The notes: a model not told the origin generated them from the sequence alone. A DNA stretch of 64,000 bases from JBBQZU01 sp041749535 (GCA_041749535.1 JBGTBE010000066.1:5714-69713); one strand, 5' to 3'; positions 8,634-18,830 are shown, numbered from the stretch's first letter. Numbers and translations are program-made.

Positions 8634-11600
8634 ATGGCTTCAAACAAAAAATATTGGGTAGGTCTTGAAGAACTTCATGAAACCCCTGGGTTTCAGGAAG
8701 CAGCTAAGAATGAATTTACCCCTGAAAGTGCTTCGGTAGAGGAGTTTCTCGCTGGAACAGACCTCAATGAGTCATCGACGAACAGACGTGACTTCCTGAA
8801 ATTTCTCGGATTCGGAGTTACCGCAGCTACATTGGCAGCTTGCGAAACACCCGTTATTAAGTCAATCCCCTATGTAAATAAACCTGAGTCGATTACTCCA
8901 GGAGTGCCTACATATTACGCATCTACATTCTTTGATGGCACTGATTACGGAAGTATATTGGTAAAGACCCGTGAGGGAAGGCCTATTTTCCTGAAGGGAA
9001 ATAAGAAGAATGGTATTAATAAGGGTTCAATCACTGCAAGGATGAACTCTTCTGTGCTTTCCTTGTACGATGGCACCAGATTGAAAAACCCTGTAGCTGA
9101 AGGCGCAGAGTCTACATGGACTGAAGTTGACGACGCTATTAAATCTCAGCTCGCATCTATTTCAGCAAGCGGTGGCACCATTGCCCTGCTCACGGGCACC
9201 ATCATCAGTCCGAGTACTTCAAGGGCCATAGTAGATTTCAGGTTGCGCTACGGAGCAGATCAGGTTCGTGTAGTGTCCTATGATGCTGTGTCAAATTATG
9301 GTATTCGCAAAGCCAATGAAATGAGCTTCGGCAAATCAATGATTCCTGATTATGATTTCTCACAGGCGAAGACCATTGTGAGTATTTCTGCTGATTTCAT
9401 GAACAACTGGTTGCTCAACACCCAGTACCTTCCCGACTACCTAAAGAATAGAAATCCGGACGCTGAGTGGATGAGTAAGCATTTTCATTTTGAAAGCACC
9501 CTTTCCCTTACAGGCTCAAATGCCGATCACCGTGCGGCCATTCTCCCATCTCAGGAGGCTTCCCTGGTTCTTGCACTTTACAATGAAATAGCGAAGCGCA
9601 CTGGCGCAGCAACATATAGTGTGACCACAGAAGGGTTGCCCACGGAAGCCATCGCAAAAGCAGCAGATAGTTTATATTCTAATCGGGGCGCGTCTTTGGT
9701 GATTGCTGGTTGCAATGATCCTCATGTACAAATTGTGGTGAATGCCATTAACGCACTTCTTGGCAATTATGGAACCATCATTTCTACTGAAGCAGAAACC
9801 TTTGTAAAGCAAGGTAACGATTCCGATGTGCTGAATTTAGTGAGTGATATGAATGCCGGAACTATTGGTGCACTGATCGTTTACGGAGTGAATCCAGCCT
9901 ATTCTTTGCCAAATGCTGATGCATTTATTCAAGGACTTGACAAGGTGAGTCTCACCGTTTCAATGTCGTCTTGGGCAGATGAGACAGCAAGCCGCTGTAA
10001 GTTTATTTGCCCAGACCATCACTACCTGGAGTCATGGAATGACTACTACCCTAAAACGGGCCATTACGCGCTTGCACAGCCTACCATTTCACAACTTTAC
10101 AACACGCGCCAAGCCCAGGAAAGTCTTCTTCGCTGGAGCGGCAATGATGTTTCATATCACGATTATATCAAGGATGTTTGGCAGAATTATGCTACCTCAA
10201 TGGGAGGTGAAGAATTGCTCTTTGATGATTTGTGGTTTAATGCCCTCCGCAATGGTTCATTGAGTGTCGCAGAAGGAGGAAGTATTATCGAACCTACTGT
10301 AAACCCTGAAAGTCTGCAAGCAGCAGCTGCCAGCATTGGCAAGGGAAGTGGCACATCTGAAGGATTTGAAATAATACTTTATACGAAAGTGGGAATAGGA
10401 GATGGCACCCATGCCACAAACCCATGGCTTCAAGAGCTGCCAGACCCAATTTCTAAAATTACGTGGGACAACTACATCGCGATGAATCCAGCAGATGTAG
10501 AACAGTTTGGCTTCAACATGCACTATGGGCAAGAACTGCCCGCGTCAGTTGCAAAGCTGACCGTAGGTGGAAAAACCATTGAACTCCCTGTAATTGCTCA
10601 ACCAGGCCAGAAGCGTGGGTCAGTTGCAGTTGCTTTGGGATATGGCCGTGGGGCAAATCAAGAGAACATTGGACGTGCAGCATTCCGCACCAAGAATTAT
10701 GGAGGTTATGACCTGGACCAGGATGGCAAGCTGAGACCAATTGGTGTGAATGCCTATCCAATGGTAGAGATGAAGGATGGCGTGATGATGTACCATAGCC
10801 ATGGAGCCAAGATAGAGGCCACGGGAGCCACCTTTCCTATTGCCGCCACACAGACCCACCACACCTTGATGGGCCGTGACTCTGTAGTGCGCGAAACCAC
10901 GTTTGCCATTCTGAAATCATCGCCGAGAAGCGTGTACAATCCACTCCACCTGCTCGCTGTTCACGAAGATGGATTGGCTACCAAGAAGGATGTGAATGAT
11001 GTAGACATCTGGAATGCCCACCCTGTGGAGGGCGTAGGTCACCGATGGGGAATGTCAATAGACCTCAGCACCTGTATTGGTTGCGGAGCCTGTGTTACAT
11101 CATGTCATTCTGAGAACAATGTTCCAGTGGTAGGCAAGGATGAGGTTCGAAGAGGCCGTGATATGCATTGGTTGAGAATAGACCGCTATTACACTTCCGA
11201 ACAAAGCCTGGAGAAGGCAACCGCTGAAGGGGTTGGCGTAATACAAGCCTATCGTGAAATGGAGATCGCGGAGTTTGACAACCCATCAACCGTGCACATG
11301 CCGATGATGTGCCAGCATTGCAACCATGCACCTTGCGAAACGGTATGCCCTGTGGCCGCTACAACCCACAGCAATGAAGGCCTTAACCAAATGACCTACA
11401 ACCGCTGCATAGGCACACGTTATTGTGCGAACAACTGTCCTTACAAAGTGCGAAGGTTCAACTGGTTCAATTATAAAGCGTACGCCAAATTCACTGAGGT
11501 TAATCCAGCCCAGGATGAAATGGCCCGTATGGTTCTCAATCCTGATGTAACCGTACGCGCTCGCGGAGTGATGGAGAAATGCAGCATGTGCGTGCAAAGA

Positions 11601-11831
11601 ATACAAGGAGGCAAGCTTGCAGCTAAAATGAAGGGAGAAGCAGTAAACGACGGTAGCATCATAACAGCGTGTGCAGAAGCGTGCCCTACTGATGCGATCA
11701 CCTTTGGCGATCTCAATGACTCTCAGAGTAAGGTGAGGGCGCATGAAAATAACGATCGTACGTACCACGCACTCGCAGAGGTAGGCGTAAAACCAAATGT
11801 GAGTTATAAAGTGAAAGTGCGCAACGTTTAA
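8634..11831 (+). CDS. actB: Alternative complex III subunit ActB, molybdopterin-oxidoreductase-like iron-sulfur protein
   Basis: The product is 1065 residues. It begins with a Tat-like signal in which the twin Arg is at 51-52 (NRRDFLKFLGF), ending in a lipobox LAAC with the lipidated Cys at 70. The central part resembles molybdopterin oxidoreductases; in known ActB proteins this part has lost the cofactor. The C-terminal third is a ferredoxin-type subunit with Cys groups CIGCGACVTSC, CQHCNHAPCETVC, CIGTRYCANNC, CSMC and CAEACP, enough for three [4Fe-4S] and one [3Fe-4S] cluster. It would pass electrons from the membrane quinol sites to ActA. It sits 18 bases after actA. Confidence 0.93.
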   Translation: MASNKKYWVGLEELHETPGFQEAAKNEFTPESASVEEFLAGTDLNESSTNRRDFLKFLGFGVTAATLAACETPVIKSIPYVNKPESITPGVPTYYASTFFDGTDYGSILVKTREGRPIFLKGNKKNGINKGSITARMNSSVLSLYDGTRLKNPVAEGAESTWTEVDDAIKSQLASISASGGTIALLTGTIISPSTSRAIVDFRLRYGADQVRVVSYDAVSNYGIRKANEMSFGKSMIPDYDFSQAKTIVSISADFMNNWLLNTQYLPDYLKNRNPDAEWMSKHFHFESTLSLTGSNADHRAAILPSQEASLVLALYNEIAKRTGAATYSVTTEGLPTEAIAKAADSLYSNRGASLVIAGCNDPHVQIVVNAINALLGNYGTIISTEAETFVKQGNDSDVLNLVSDMNAGTIGALIVYGVNPAYSLPNADAFIQGLDKVSLTVSMSSWADETASRCKFICPDHHYLESWNDYYPKTGHYALAQPTISQLYNTRQAQESLLRWSGNDVSYHDYIKDVWQNYATSMGGEELLFDDLWFNALRNGSLSVAEGGSIIEPTVNPESLQAAAASIGKGSGTSEGFEIILYTKVGIGDGTHATNPWLQELPDPISKITWDNYIAMNPADVEQFGFNMHYGQELPASVAKLTVGGKTIELPVIAQPGQKRGSVAVALGYGRGANQENIGRAAFRTKNYGGYDLDQDGKLRPIGVNAYPMVEMKDGVMMYHSHGAKIEATGATFPIAATQTHHTLMGRDSVVRETTFAILKSSPRSVYNPLHLLAVHEDGLATKKDVNDVDIWNAHPVEGVGHRWGMSIDLSTCIGCGACVTSCHSENNVPVVGKDEVRRGRDMHWLRIDRYYTSEQSLEKATAEGVGVIQAYREMEIAEFDNPSTVHMPMMCQHCNHAPCETVCPVAATTHSNEGLNQMTYNRCIGTRYCANNCPYKVRRFNWFNYKAYAKFTEVNPAQDEMARMVLNPDVTVRARGVMEKCSMCVQRIQGGKLAAKMKGEAVNDGSIITACAEACPTDAITFGDLNDSQSKVRAHENNDRTYHALAEVGVKPNVSYKVKVRNV

Positions 11832-11852
11832 GAACACTGAAATAGTCCAATC

Positions 11853-13226
11853 ATGCATAAAGAAGCCGCGATAAGACAACCGCTGATACTGGGAGACAAG
11901 AACTACCATGATATTACAGTGGATGTAATTTCTCCTATAGAAAACAAAGCTCCAAAAGCCTGGTATCTGCTTATCACGATTACCGGTTTGATTAGCTTGT
12001 GGGGCTTGGGATGTATAGTATATCTCATCTCTACTGGTATTGGTGTGTGGGGATTGAATAAAACAGTTGGTTGGGCATGGGACATCACCAACTTTGTGTG
12101 GTGGGTAGGTATTGGCCACGCCGGTACGTTGATCTCTGCAGTGTTGCTACTGTTCCGTCAAAAGTGGAGAATGGCCATCAACCGCTCTGCGGAGGCGATG
12201 ACCATATTCGCGGTAATGATGGCTGCCCTCTTTCCAGGGATACACATGGGCCGCATTTGGGTGGCATATTGGGTACTTCCACTTCCCAACACTTTCGGTT
12301 CACTTTGGGTGAACTTTAACTCACCGCTGCTTTGGGACGTTTTCGCAATCAGCACCTACTTTAGCGTATCTCTTGTGTTTTGGTACATAGGCTTGATACC
12401 TGACTTTGCAACCATTCGCGACCGAATGACCAATCCGCTCACCAAAAAGATTTATGGACTGCTCAGCTTTGGCTGGTCCGGAAGGGCAAAGAATTGGACG
12501 AGGTTTGAAGAAGTCTCCCTTGTTTTAGCAGGTTTGGCAACTCCACTGGTTTTCTCTGTACACTCCATTGTATCAATGGACTTTGCCACGAGCGTAATTC
12601 CAGGATGGCACACTACAATTTTCCCTCCTTATTTTGTATCAGGAGCAGTATTTTCTGGTTTCGCCATGGTGCTTACCCTATTGCTTATTATGCGCAAGGT
12701 GATGAAACTTGAAAATTATATCACCATCAAGCATGTGGAGTACATGAATATTGTAATTATCGTCACTGGTTCCATTGTGGGGGTCGCTTATCTCACTGAG
12801 CTCTTTATTTCCTGGTACAGCGGCGTGGAGTATGAATCATACGCCTTTATCAATCGCTTCAGCGGACCGTACTTGTGGGCCTATTGGAGTATGATGATAT
12901 GCAACGTAATTAGCCCTCAGCTTTTCTGGTTCAAGAAGATAAGAACAAACCTCACGGCTACCTTTATACTATCTATCGTAGTGAATATTGGAATGTGGTT
13001 CGAGCGGTTCGTTATCATCGTGACCTCACTACACCGTGACTATGTACCTTCAAGCTGGTCCATGTTCTATCCTACATGGGTTGACATAGGAATATTCCTT
13101 GGGACGATAGGTATATTTTTCACCTTGTTCCTACTCTTTGCAAGATTCTTCCCAGTACTTGCACTCAATGAATTGAAAACCATCCTGAAAGTATCAGGTG
13201 AGAAATATAAAAAAGAAGATCACTGA
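11853..13226 (+). CDS. actC: Alternative complex III subunit ActC, NrfD/PsrC-type membrane protein
   Basis: The 457-residue product is strongly hydrophobic with about ten predicted membrane helices, as expected for an NrfD/PsrC family member. Characteristic features include the helix with WWVGIGHAGTLISA, the GIHMGRIW segment, and VFSVHSIVSMDFATSVIPGW, which resembles the quinol-site region of ActC. It is the main quinol-oxidising subunit in the known complex. It follows actB by 21 bases and its TGA overlaps the ATG of actD by one base, so the two are probably translationally coupled. Confidence 0.93.
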   Translation: MHKEAAIRQPLILGDKNYHDITVDVISPIENKAPKAWYLLITITGLISLWGLGCIVYLISTGIGVWGLNKTVGWAWDITNFVWWVGIGHAGTLISAVLLLFRQKWRMAINRSAEAMTIFAVMMAALFPGIHMGRIWVAYWVLPLPNTFGSLWVNFNSPLLWDVFAISTYFSVSLVFWYIGLIPDFATIRDRMTNPLTKKIYGLLSFGWSGRAKNWTRFEEVSLVLAGLATPLVFSVHSIVSMDFATSVIPGWHTTIFPPYFVSGAVFSGFAMVLTLLLIMRKVMKLENYITIKHVEYMNIVIIVTGSIVGVAYLTELFISWYSGVEYESYAFINRFSGPYLWAYWSMMICNVISPQLFWFKKIRTNLTATFILSIVVNIGMWFERFVIIVTSLHRDYVPSSWSMFYPTWVDIGIFLGTIGIFFTLFLLFARFFPVLALNELKTILKVSGEKYKKEDH

Positions 13227-13783
13227 TGGCCAAAGCGACACATATGACTAAGGTGGTACATGCCATGTTCGACGATGACCACCGTCTGCTAGAAGCTGCA
13301 AAGGTACTGGTAGCAAAAGGGTTTCAGATTAAAGATGTGTACTCACCATTCCCTATTCACGGGCTCGATCCCGTAATTGGCGTGAAGAGAACCCGCATGG
13401 GAATTGTATCCTTTATGTTTGGGACCATGGGTCTTAGCCTTGCACTTCTGGGAATGTGGTATTTCATGATATATGACTGGCCAATGAACATCGGTGGCAA
13501 ACCGAGTTTTTCATTGCTTCAGAATTTGCCTTCATTCATTCCAGTTACTTTCGAGTTCACAGTTCTTTGCGCAGCGCACGGGATGGCAATTACTTACTTG
13601 TTGCGCAATGGTACCCTCCCGGGGATGCCAGCTGTGAATCCTGACCCGCGCACTACAGACGATAAGTTCGTCATGGAGATTACCGATGCTGAGAATCCGG
13701 GAATGCAATCTGCTGAGCTAAGCGAGATGCTGAAATCTGTAGGTGCGATAGAAATTAATGAAAAGCAACTGAGCAAGTTATGA
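13226..13783 (+). CDS. actD: Alternative complex III subunit ActD (DUF3341)
   Basis: The product is 185 residues. A soluble N-terminal region (VVHAMFDDDHRLLEAAKVL, IKDVYSPFPIHGLD) matches the DUF3341 pattern. Two membrane helices follow (about 60-80 and 105-125), with a polar tail. In characterised complexes ActD binds the membrane subunits on the cytoplasmic side; it has no cofactor. Its start overlaps the stop of actC by one base and its stop overlaps the start of actE by four (ATGA), typical of tight coupling. Confidence 0.9.
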   Translation: MAKATHMTKVVHAMFDDDHRLLEAAKVLVAKGFQIKDVYSPFPIHGLDPVIGVKRTRMGIVSFMFGTMGLSLALLGMWYFMIYDWPMNIGGKPSFSLLQNLPSFIPVTFEFTVLCAAHGMAITYLLRNGTLPGMPAVNPDPRTTDDKFVMEITDAENPGMQSAELSEMLKSVGAIEINEKQLSKL

Positions 13784-14385
13784 AGATACAATCGAATTTA
13801 TTTGCAGTTAGGCTTGTCATAGCAGGAGTTGCTCTTACTGCTATGTCAGGATGCATCAAAAATTCTCAAAGTCCTGGCTATGAGTATACTCCTGACATGT
13901 ATAGAAGCCCAGCCGTTGAAGCATATGTGGATTATGGTGAAGTGAAGGACACGCTCGATTTGGAAAAGATGAACTCCATTTCTGCACGAAAGCCAGTAGC
14001 CGGAACCATTGCATATACGGACAATGCATTGAACGATATGCCTTACACCATTCCAAATACACAAGAAGGTTACGAACTATCCGCTACAATGATTGCCACA
14101 CCTCTCATTGAAACTGAAGAGGTGATTGCGAAAGGAAAATTGATCTATGAGAACTTTTGTGTTCAATGCCATGGCAAGGAAGGTGCAGGCAATGGTCTAG
14201 TAGTGGAGAAGGGCGGTCATCCTGCGCCTGGCGCCTACAACGGAGCACTCAAAGAATTGCCGGAAGGAAAGATGTTTCACACGCTTACATATGGAAAGGG
14301 AGTAATGGGTTCACACGCATCTCAACTTACCAAAGAAGAAAGGTGGCAGGTAATCTCGTACGTAAAGGTTCTTCAGAAGAAATAA
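13780..14385 (+). CDS. actE: Alternative complex III subunit ActE, monoheme cytochrome c lipoprotein
   Basis: The 201-residue product has a lipoprotein signal ending in MSGC, then a linker, then a class I cytochrome c domain with CVQCH (YENFCVQCHGKEGAGNG). GKGVMGSH near the C-terminus supplies a likely distal Met ligand. It would sit in the periplasm anchored by lipid and accept electrons within or beside the complex. The next gene, actF, is 64 bases away, the largest gap in the operon, and that gap contains a direct repeat (14391-14424). Confidence 0.92.
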   Translation: MKIQSNLFAVRLVIAGVALTAMSGCIKNSQSPGYEYTPDMYRSPAVEAYVDYGEVKDTLDLEKMNSISARKPVAGTIAYTDNALNDMPYTIPNTQEGYELSATMIATPLIETEEVIAKGKLIYENFCVQCHGKEGAGNGLVVEKGGHPAPGAYNGALKELPEGKMFHTLTYGKGVMGSHASQLTKEERWQVISYVKVLQKK

Positions 14386-14390
14386 AAACC

Positions 14391-14424
14391 CTATACAAAC
14401 GATATAGCATCACTATACAAACGA
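14391..14424 (+). repeat. 12-bp direct repeat between actE and actF, 22-base period
   Basis: CTATACAAACGA occurs at 14391-14402 and again, without mismatch, at 14413-14424. The start-to-start distance of 22 bases is close to two helical turns, so both copies would lie on the same DNA face. It could be an operator, an mRNA-level signal or a chance tandem. It is the only structured element in this gap. Confidence 0.75.
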
Positions 14425-14449
14425 ACTAACAAAACTTAAAGCACTGAAG

Positions 14450-15733
14450 ATGAACTTCGTTTTCTCAAATAGAGCCAAACTGATAACTTATGTACTCATT
14501 GCAATAGGTATCATCTCGGTAGTGGCAGGATTCATAACTGACCACAGCGACCACCACGGTAGATTTTGGTCAAACATTATGATCAATGGCTTTTATTTCC
14601 TTGCCATTTCGCTCGGTGCACTCTTCTTTTACGCCCTCCATTTTGCAACAGAAACGGCTTGGGCGGTAATGCTCAGAAGGGTTATAGAAAGCATTTTCTC
14701 TTTTATACCATGGGCTTCTGCAGCATTGGTTATCGTTTTTCTGGCATCTACATTTCATCTGAATCATATATACCATTGGATGGATGAGGGTACAGTTTCA
14801 GAGTATGTCGCTGAAGCTACTGTTGGCACTGAACACCCTCAGTATTTTAAAACCAAGGCTGAGGCAGATGAAGCAGGCGTAGCTGTGACATTGAACGATG
14901 CCAGTTACGATGTACTCATTGCCAATAAATCTTCTTATTTGAACACCCCTTTCTTTTGGGTGCGCACGCTCGTGTACCTCGCTACTTTTATTTTCTTTGC
15001 CCGCTGGTTCAGAAAACGTTCACTTGCCGAAGATGAGATTGGAGGCACAGAACTCCATTTCAAAGGCTATCGCCGCGGTGCCGTCTATTTGGTGCTCTTT
15101 GCTGTTTTTTCTTCCACCCTTTCATGGGATTGGCTGATGTCTATTGACACCCACTGGTTCAGCACCCTCTATGGTTGGTATGTGTTCTCAGGAATGTGGG
15201 TGGCAGCAATGAATATTATTTCAATACTTACCCTTTTCCTTATCTCCAAGGGTTACCTAAAGGATTTAAACTCCAGCCACATTCACGATGTGGGCAAGTG
15301 GGTGTTCGCACTGAGTTTCCTGTGGTCATACCTTTGGTTCTCACAGTTTATGCTCATTTGGTATTCCAATATTCCTGAAGAAGTAACTTATTTCATTACC
15401 AGGATAGAGCATTACAAAGTTCCCTTCTTTGGCATGTTCATCATCAACTTTATGGCGCCTATGGTTGTTCTCATGTCGAGAGACGCGAAGAGAAACCCCA
15501 AGTTCCTGATTACCATCGGTACCATTATTTTCTTGGGTCATTACGTTGACACATACATGCTGATTACCCCTGGCGTACTTTTTGAACATTGGCACTTTGG
15601 CCTTATCGAGATTGGTATTCTACTTGGATTTACAGGATTGTTTATAAACAGGGTGTTTGCAGCACTTGCCAAGGCTCCTCTTACACCAAAGAACTCACCT
15701 TTCCTAGAGGAGAGTTTGCACCACAGCATTTAA
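14450..15733 (+). CDS. actF: Alternative complex III subunit ActF, NrfD-like membrane protein
   Basis: The 427-residue product has about ten membrane helices. It is a distant paralogue of ActC, annotated in relatives as quinol:cytochrome c oxidoreductase quinone-binding subunit 2. Visible features include the helices YVLIAIGIISVVAGF and LSWDWLMSIDTHWFSTLYGWYVFSGMW and the conserved HDVGKWVFALSFLWSYLWFSQF stretch. In the known complex ActF has lost the quinol site of ActC and may take part in proton movement. It ends 26 bases before coxB, so the complex and oxidase genes are one operon. Confidence 0.92.
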   Translation: MNFVFSNRAKLITYVLIAIGIISVVAGFITDHSDHHGRFWSNIMINGFYFLAISLGALFFYALHFATETAWAVMLRRVIESIFSFIPWASAALVIVFLASTFHLNHIYHWMDEGTVSEYVAEATVGTEHPQYFKTKAEADEAGVAVTLNDASYDVLIANKSSYLNTPFFWVRTLVYLATFIFFARWFRKRSLAEDEIGGTELHFKGYRRGAVYLVLFAVFSSTLSWDWLMSIDTHWFSTLYGWYVFSGMWVAAMNIISILTLFLISKGYLKDLNSSHIHDVGKWVFALSFLWSYLWFSQFMLIWYSNIPEEVTYFITRIEHYKVPFFGMFIINFMAPMVVLMSRDAKRNPKFLITIGTIIFLGHYVDTYMLITPGVLFEHWHFGLIEIGILLGFTGLFINRVFAALAKAPLTPKNSPFLEESLHHSI

Positions 15734-15759
15734 TGAACTTTTAGAACAGACAAAATATC

Positions 15760-17010
15760 ATGGAGAAGTTGTTATTGATACTGGTTATTGTTCTTGCCAT
15801 TGTTGGCTTAGCCCAACTGGCCAAGGTTTACCAGATTACTTCAGAACTGAACAAGAAGCGAGAAGAGGACATTTCACCGACTGCCACGAGGGTGAATGCC
15901 AACTTGCTATTGATTTTCATGATCGCAATGTTTGCATTTTTTATCTGGGAGCTGGTGGCTTATTGGGACATATTATTGCCCGAACCAGCCTCAGAACACG
16001 GTGTTAAGACGGACCGTTTGTTCAATATAAACTGGCTAATACTCATCCCTGCATTTTTTATCGTGAATTTCCTGCTGTTCTATTTCTCTTGGAAGTATGC
16101 CTACGATGCAAAAAGGAAAGCTCTTTTTCTATCTCATAACAACACCCTTGAGTTGGTATGGACCATCATTCCATCTATCGTATTGGTCTTCATTATTGTT
16201 TACGGACTCATCACGTGGAATAAAATTATGGGAGATCCTGCAGAAGATGCAATTTCCATCGAGCTTTACAGCAAACAATTTGACTGGACAGCGCGTTATG
16301 GCGGTGTAGATGACGCTTTGGGTGAATCCAGCTTTACCATGATAACCGGAGAGAATCCACTCGGACTGATTACCGTCGAAGGTGTGCAAGCCAAGATTGA
16401 AGAATTGAATGCTGAGATTGCTCAAATGGAAAAGTCAATTGCTGAAGAAGTATTGCCTGATAGCAGAGTGAAGGAATTGAAGGAGAAAATTGGAATGCGT
16501 ACAAGGCAGAGATCCAGTGTGATGAATTTCATAGAGAGCAACCGCGACTTCGGTACTGCGAAGGATGACATTATAGTGAAAGGTGAATTTTATATTCCGA
16601 AAGGCAGAGAAGTCAATTTTCAGATTAAATCTCGTGATGTGATCCACAGCGCATACATGCCCCACTTCAGGGCGCAGATGAACGCTGTACCAGGCATGAC
16701 CACCCAGTTCAAATTTGTGCCAACAATTACCACCGCCGAAATGCGGGCCAAACTCAATGATCCGGATTTTAACTATGTTCTAATGTGCAACAAAGTATGT
16801 GGCGCATCCCACTACAACATGCAGATGGTAATTGTAGTAGAAACCGAAGAAAAGTACCAGCAGTGGCTGGCCCAGCAAAAAACCTTTGTGGAGGTACCTG
16901 CGGAGAATGCTCCAGCAGACACTATTGTAGCTCCTGTGGATACTACAATGGTACCAAGTGAAGCTGAAGTAAATGATGAAGAAAGCAAAGTTGCTGTAAA
17001 TAACCTGTAA
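15760..17010 (+). CDS. coxB: Cytochrome c oxidase subunit II
   Basis: The product is 416 residues. A hydrophobic N-terminal segment (about 1-20) is followed by two more membrane helices around 48-70 and 92-112, and then the CuA cupredoxin domain. The CuA ligands are visible as CNKVCGASHYNM with Cys343, Cys347, His351 and Met354; an earlier His is in RDVIHSAYMPHFR. An inserted, highly charged alpha-helical segment (about 205-245, VQAKIEELNAEIAQMEKS) lies inside the domain, as in other Bacteroidota. There is an acidic, low-complexity tail. It receives electrons from the ActA monoheme domain. There is no fused cytochrome c. Confidence 0.95.
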   Translation: MEKLLLILVIVLAIVGLAQLAKVYQITSELNKKREEDISPTATRVNANLLLIFMIAMFAFFIWELVAYWDILLPEPASEHGVKTDRLFNINWLILIPAFFIVNFLLFYFSWKYAYDAKRKALFLSHNNTLELVWTIIPSIVLVFIIVYGLITWNKIMGDPAEDAISIELYSKQFDWTARYGGVDDALGESSFTMITGENPLGLITVEGVQAKIEELNAEIAQMEKSIAEEVLPDSRVKELKEKIGMRTRQRSSVMNFIESNRDFGTAKDDIIVKGEFYIPKGREVNFQIKSRDVIHSAYMPHFRAQMNAVPGMTTQFKFVPTITTAEMRAKLNDPDFNYVLMCNKVCGASHYNMQMVIVVETEEKYQQWLAQQKTFVEVPAENAPADTIVAPVDTTMVPSEAEVNDEESKVAVNNL

Positions 17011-17022
17011 AAAGTAAGTACA

Positions 17023-18810
17023 ATGGGAGCTACAAGTCACGCTCATACTGCAGAGCACGTACACCACCACCATGAGGAGAGCTTCGTTTCGAAGTATATT
17101 TTCTCTCAAGATCATAAGATGATCAGCAAGCAGTTTCTTGTTACGGCTATTTTTATGGCTGTTGTAGCCATGATGCTTTCAGTCTTCTTTAGGCTTCAGC
17201 TCGCATGGCCAGGTGAAAGTTTTGGAATTCTGAATTTTTTCCTGGGTGATACTTGGGCACCAGATGGTGTTCTTGACAGAAATATGTACCTCTCACTTGT
17301 TACTATTCACGGTACCATCATGGTGTTCTTCGTGCTTACAGGTGGTCTGAGTGGTACCTTTAGCAACCTGCTTATTCCGCTGCAGATTGGTGCACGCGAC
17401 ATGGCGTCCGGTTTCTTGAATATGCTGTCGTATTGGTTTTTCTTTATTTCCACCATTATCATGCTCGCGTCTCTTTTTGTGGAAACGGGAGCTGCCGGTG
17501 GCGGTTGGACAGTTTATCCACCTTTGAGCGCACTTCCTCAGGCCATGCCTTCTTCTGGGCTCGGTATGACCTTGTGGTTGGTCAGTATGGCAATTTTTGT
17601 GGCCTCATCACTCCTCGGAAGTCTTAATTACATAGTAACCATACTGAATCTCCGTACCAAAGGAATGAAGATGACGAGATTGCCGCTTACGATATGGGCA
17701 TTCTTTGTAACGGCAGTTCTTGGGGTTCTCTCATTTCCGGTATTGTTTGCTGCTGTTTTACTGTTGATTATGGACCGGTCCATGGGCACCAGTTTTTACC
17801 TGAGCGATATATACATCGGAGGCGAAGCACTTGATCCAGTAGGAGGGAGTCCGGTTCTTTACGAACACCTTTTCTGGTTTCTTGGGCACCCTGAAGTATA
17901 TATAGTACTGCTCCCGGCGCTCGGAATTACATCAGAGATCATTGCAACCAATTCAAGAAAACCAATTTTCGGTTACCGGGCCATGATTGGTTCCATACTG
18001 GCAATTGGCTTCCTTTCATTCATTGTTTGGGGCCACCATATGTTTATGTCTGGAATGAATCCTTTCCTCGGTTCTGTTTTCGTATTTACAACCTTGCTCA
18101 TTGCCATTCCATCTGCTGTAAAAGCATTCAACTATATAACCACATTATGGAAAGGGAACCTCGTGCTTACTCCAGCCATGCTGTTTTCCATTGGATTGGT
18201 CTCCACTTTTGTAACAGGAGGTCTTACTGGAATTATCCTTGCAGATTCCGCCTTGGATATCAATGTTCACGATACCTACTTCGTTGTAGCCCACTTCCAC
18301 GTAGTAATGGGCCTGTCTGCTATATTTGGAATGTTCGCAGGGGTTTATCACTGGTTTCCAAAGATGTTCGGTAGAATGATGAACACCAAATTGGGTTATG
18401 TGCACTTCTGGCTAACAATCGTAGGCGGATATGGAGTCTTCTTCCCTATGCACTTTGTGGGTATGGCAGGAGCGCCCAGGCGCTACTATGAGTATACAGA
18501 GTATCCTATGTTTGATGGTTTGGTAGACTTGAATATCCTCATCACTTATTTCGCCATTATGGCGGCTTTTGCGCAGGCTATTTTCATCATCAATTTTTTC
18601 TGGAGCGCATATAGAGGTCAGAAAGCAGTTCAGAATCCTTGGAAGTCAAATACACTTGAGTGGACTACACCTGTAGAACATATGCATGGCAACTGGCCCG
18701 GCGCCATTCCTGAAGTACATCGTTGGCCTTATGATTACTCTAAGCCAGGCAAAGAGAATGATTATGTGCCGCAGAATGTGCCCTTGGAAGTTGGAGAAGA
18801 AGACCATTAA
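17023..18810 (+). CDS. coxA: Cytochrome c oxidase subunit I (aa3-type)
   Basis: The 595-residue product has the twelve-helix heme-copper oxidase core. Heme a and a3 and CuB ligands are visible: TIHGTIMVF (heme a His), GHPEVYI with the His-Tyr cross-link pair, VWGHHMF (CuB His-His) and HDTYFVVAHFHVVMG (heme a3 and heme a His). The N-terminus is His-rich (SHAHTAEHVHHHHEE). It reduces oxygen to water and pumps protons. coxC (subunit III) and assembly genes are not here. A hairpin at 18831-18856 follows and probably ends the operon. Confidence 0.96.
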   Translation: MGATSHAHTAEHVHHHHEESFVSKYIFSQDHKMISKQFLVTAIFMAVVAMMLSVFFRLQLAWPGESFGILNFFLGDTWAPDGVLDRNMYLSLVTIHGTIMVFFVLTGGLSGTFSNLLIPLQIGARDMASGFLNMLSYWFFFISTIIMLASLFVETGAAGGGWTVYPPLSALPQAMPSSGLGMTLWLVSMAIFVASSLLGSLNYIVTILNLRTKGMKMTRLPLTIWAFFVTAVLGVLSFPVLFAAVLLLIMDRSMGTSFYLSDIYIGGEALDPVGGSPVLYEHLFWFLGHPEVYIVLLPALGITSEIIATNSRKPIFGYRAMIGSILAIGFLSFIVWGHHMFMSGMNPFLGSVFVFTTLLIAIPSAVKAFNYITTLWKGNLVLTPAMLFSIGLVSTFVTGGLTGIILADSALDINVHDTYFVVAHFHVVMGLSAIFGMFAGVYHWFPKMFGRMMNTKLGYVHFWLTIVGGYGVFFPMHFVGMAGAPRRYYEYTEYPMFDGLVDLNILITYFAIMAAFAQAIFIINFFWSAYRGQKAVQNPWKSNTLEWTTPVEHMHGNWPGAIPEVHRWPYDYSKPGKENDYVPQNVPLEVGEEDH

Positions 18811-18830
18811 GAAACTGGAGTTTTGTTTAA

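Noticed and set aside
11286..12119. Minus-strand open frame of 277 codons across the actB-actC junction
   Set aside because: It opposes the cysteine clusters of actB and the first helices of actC, both firmly supported, and has no signature of its own.
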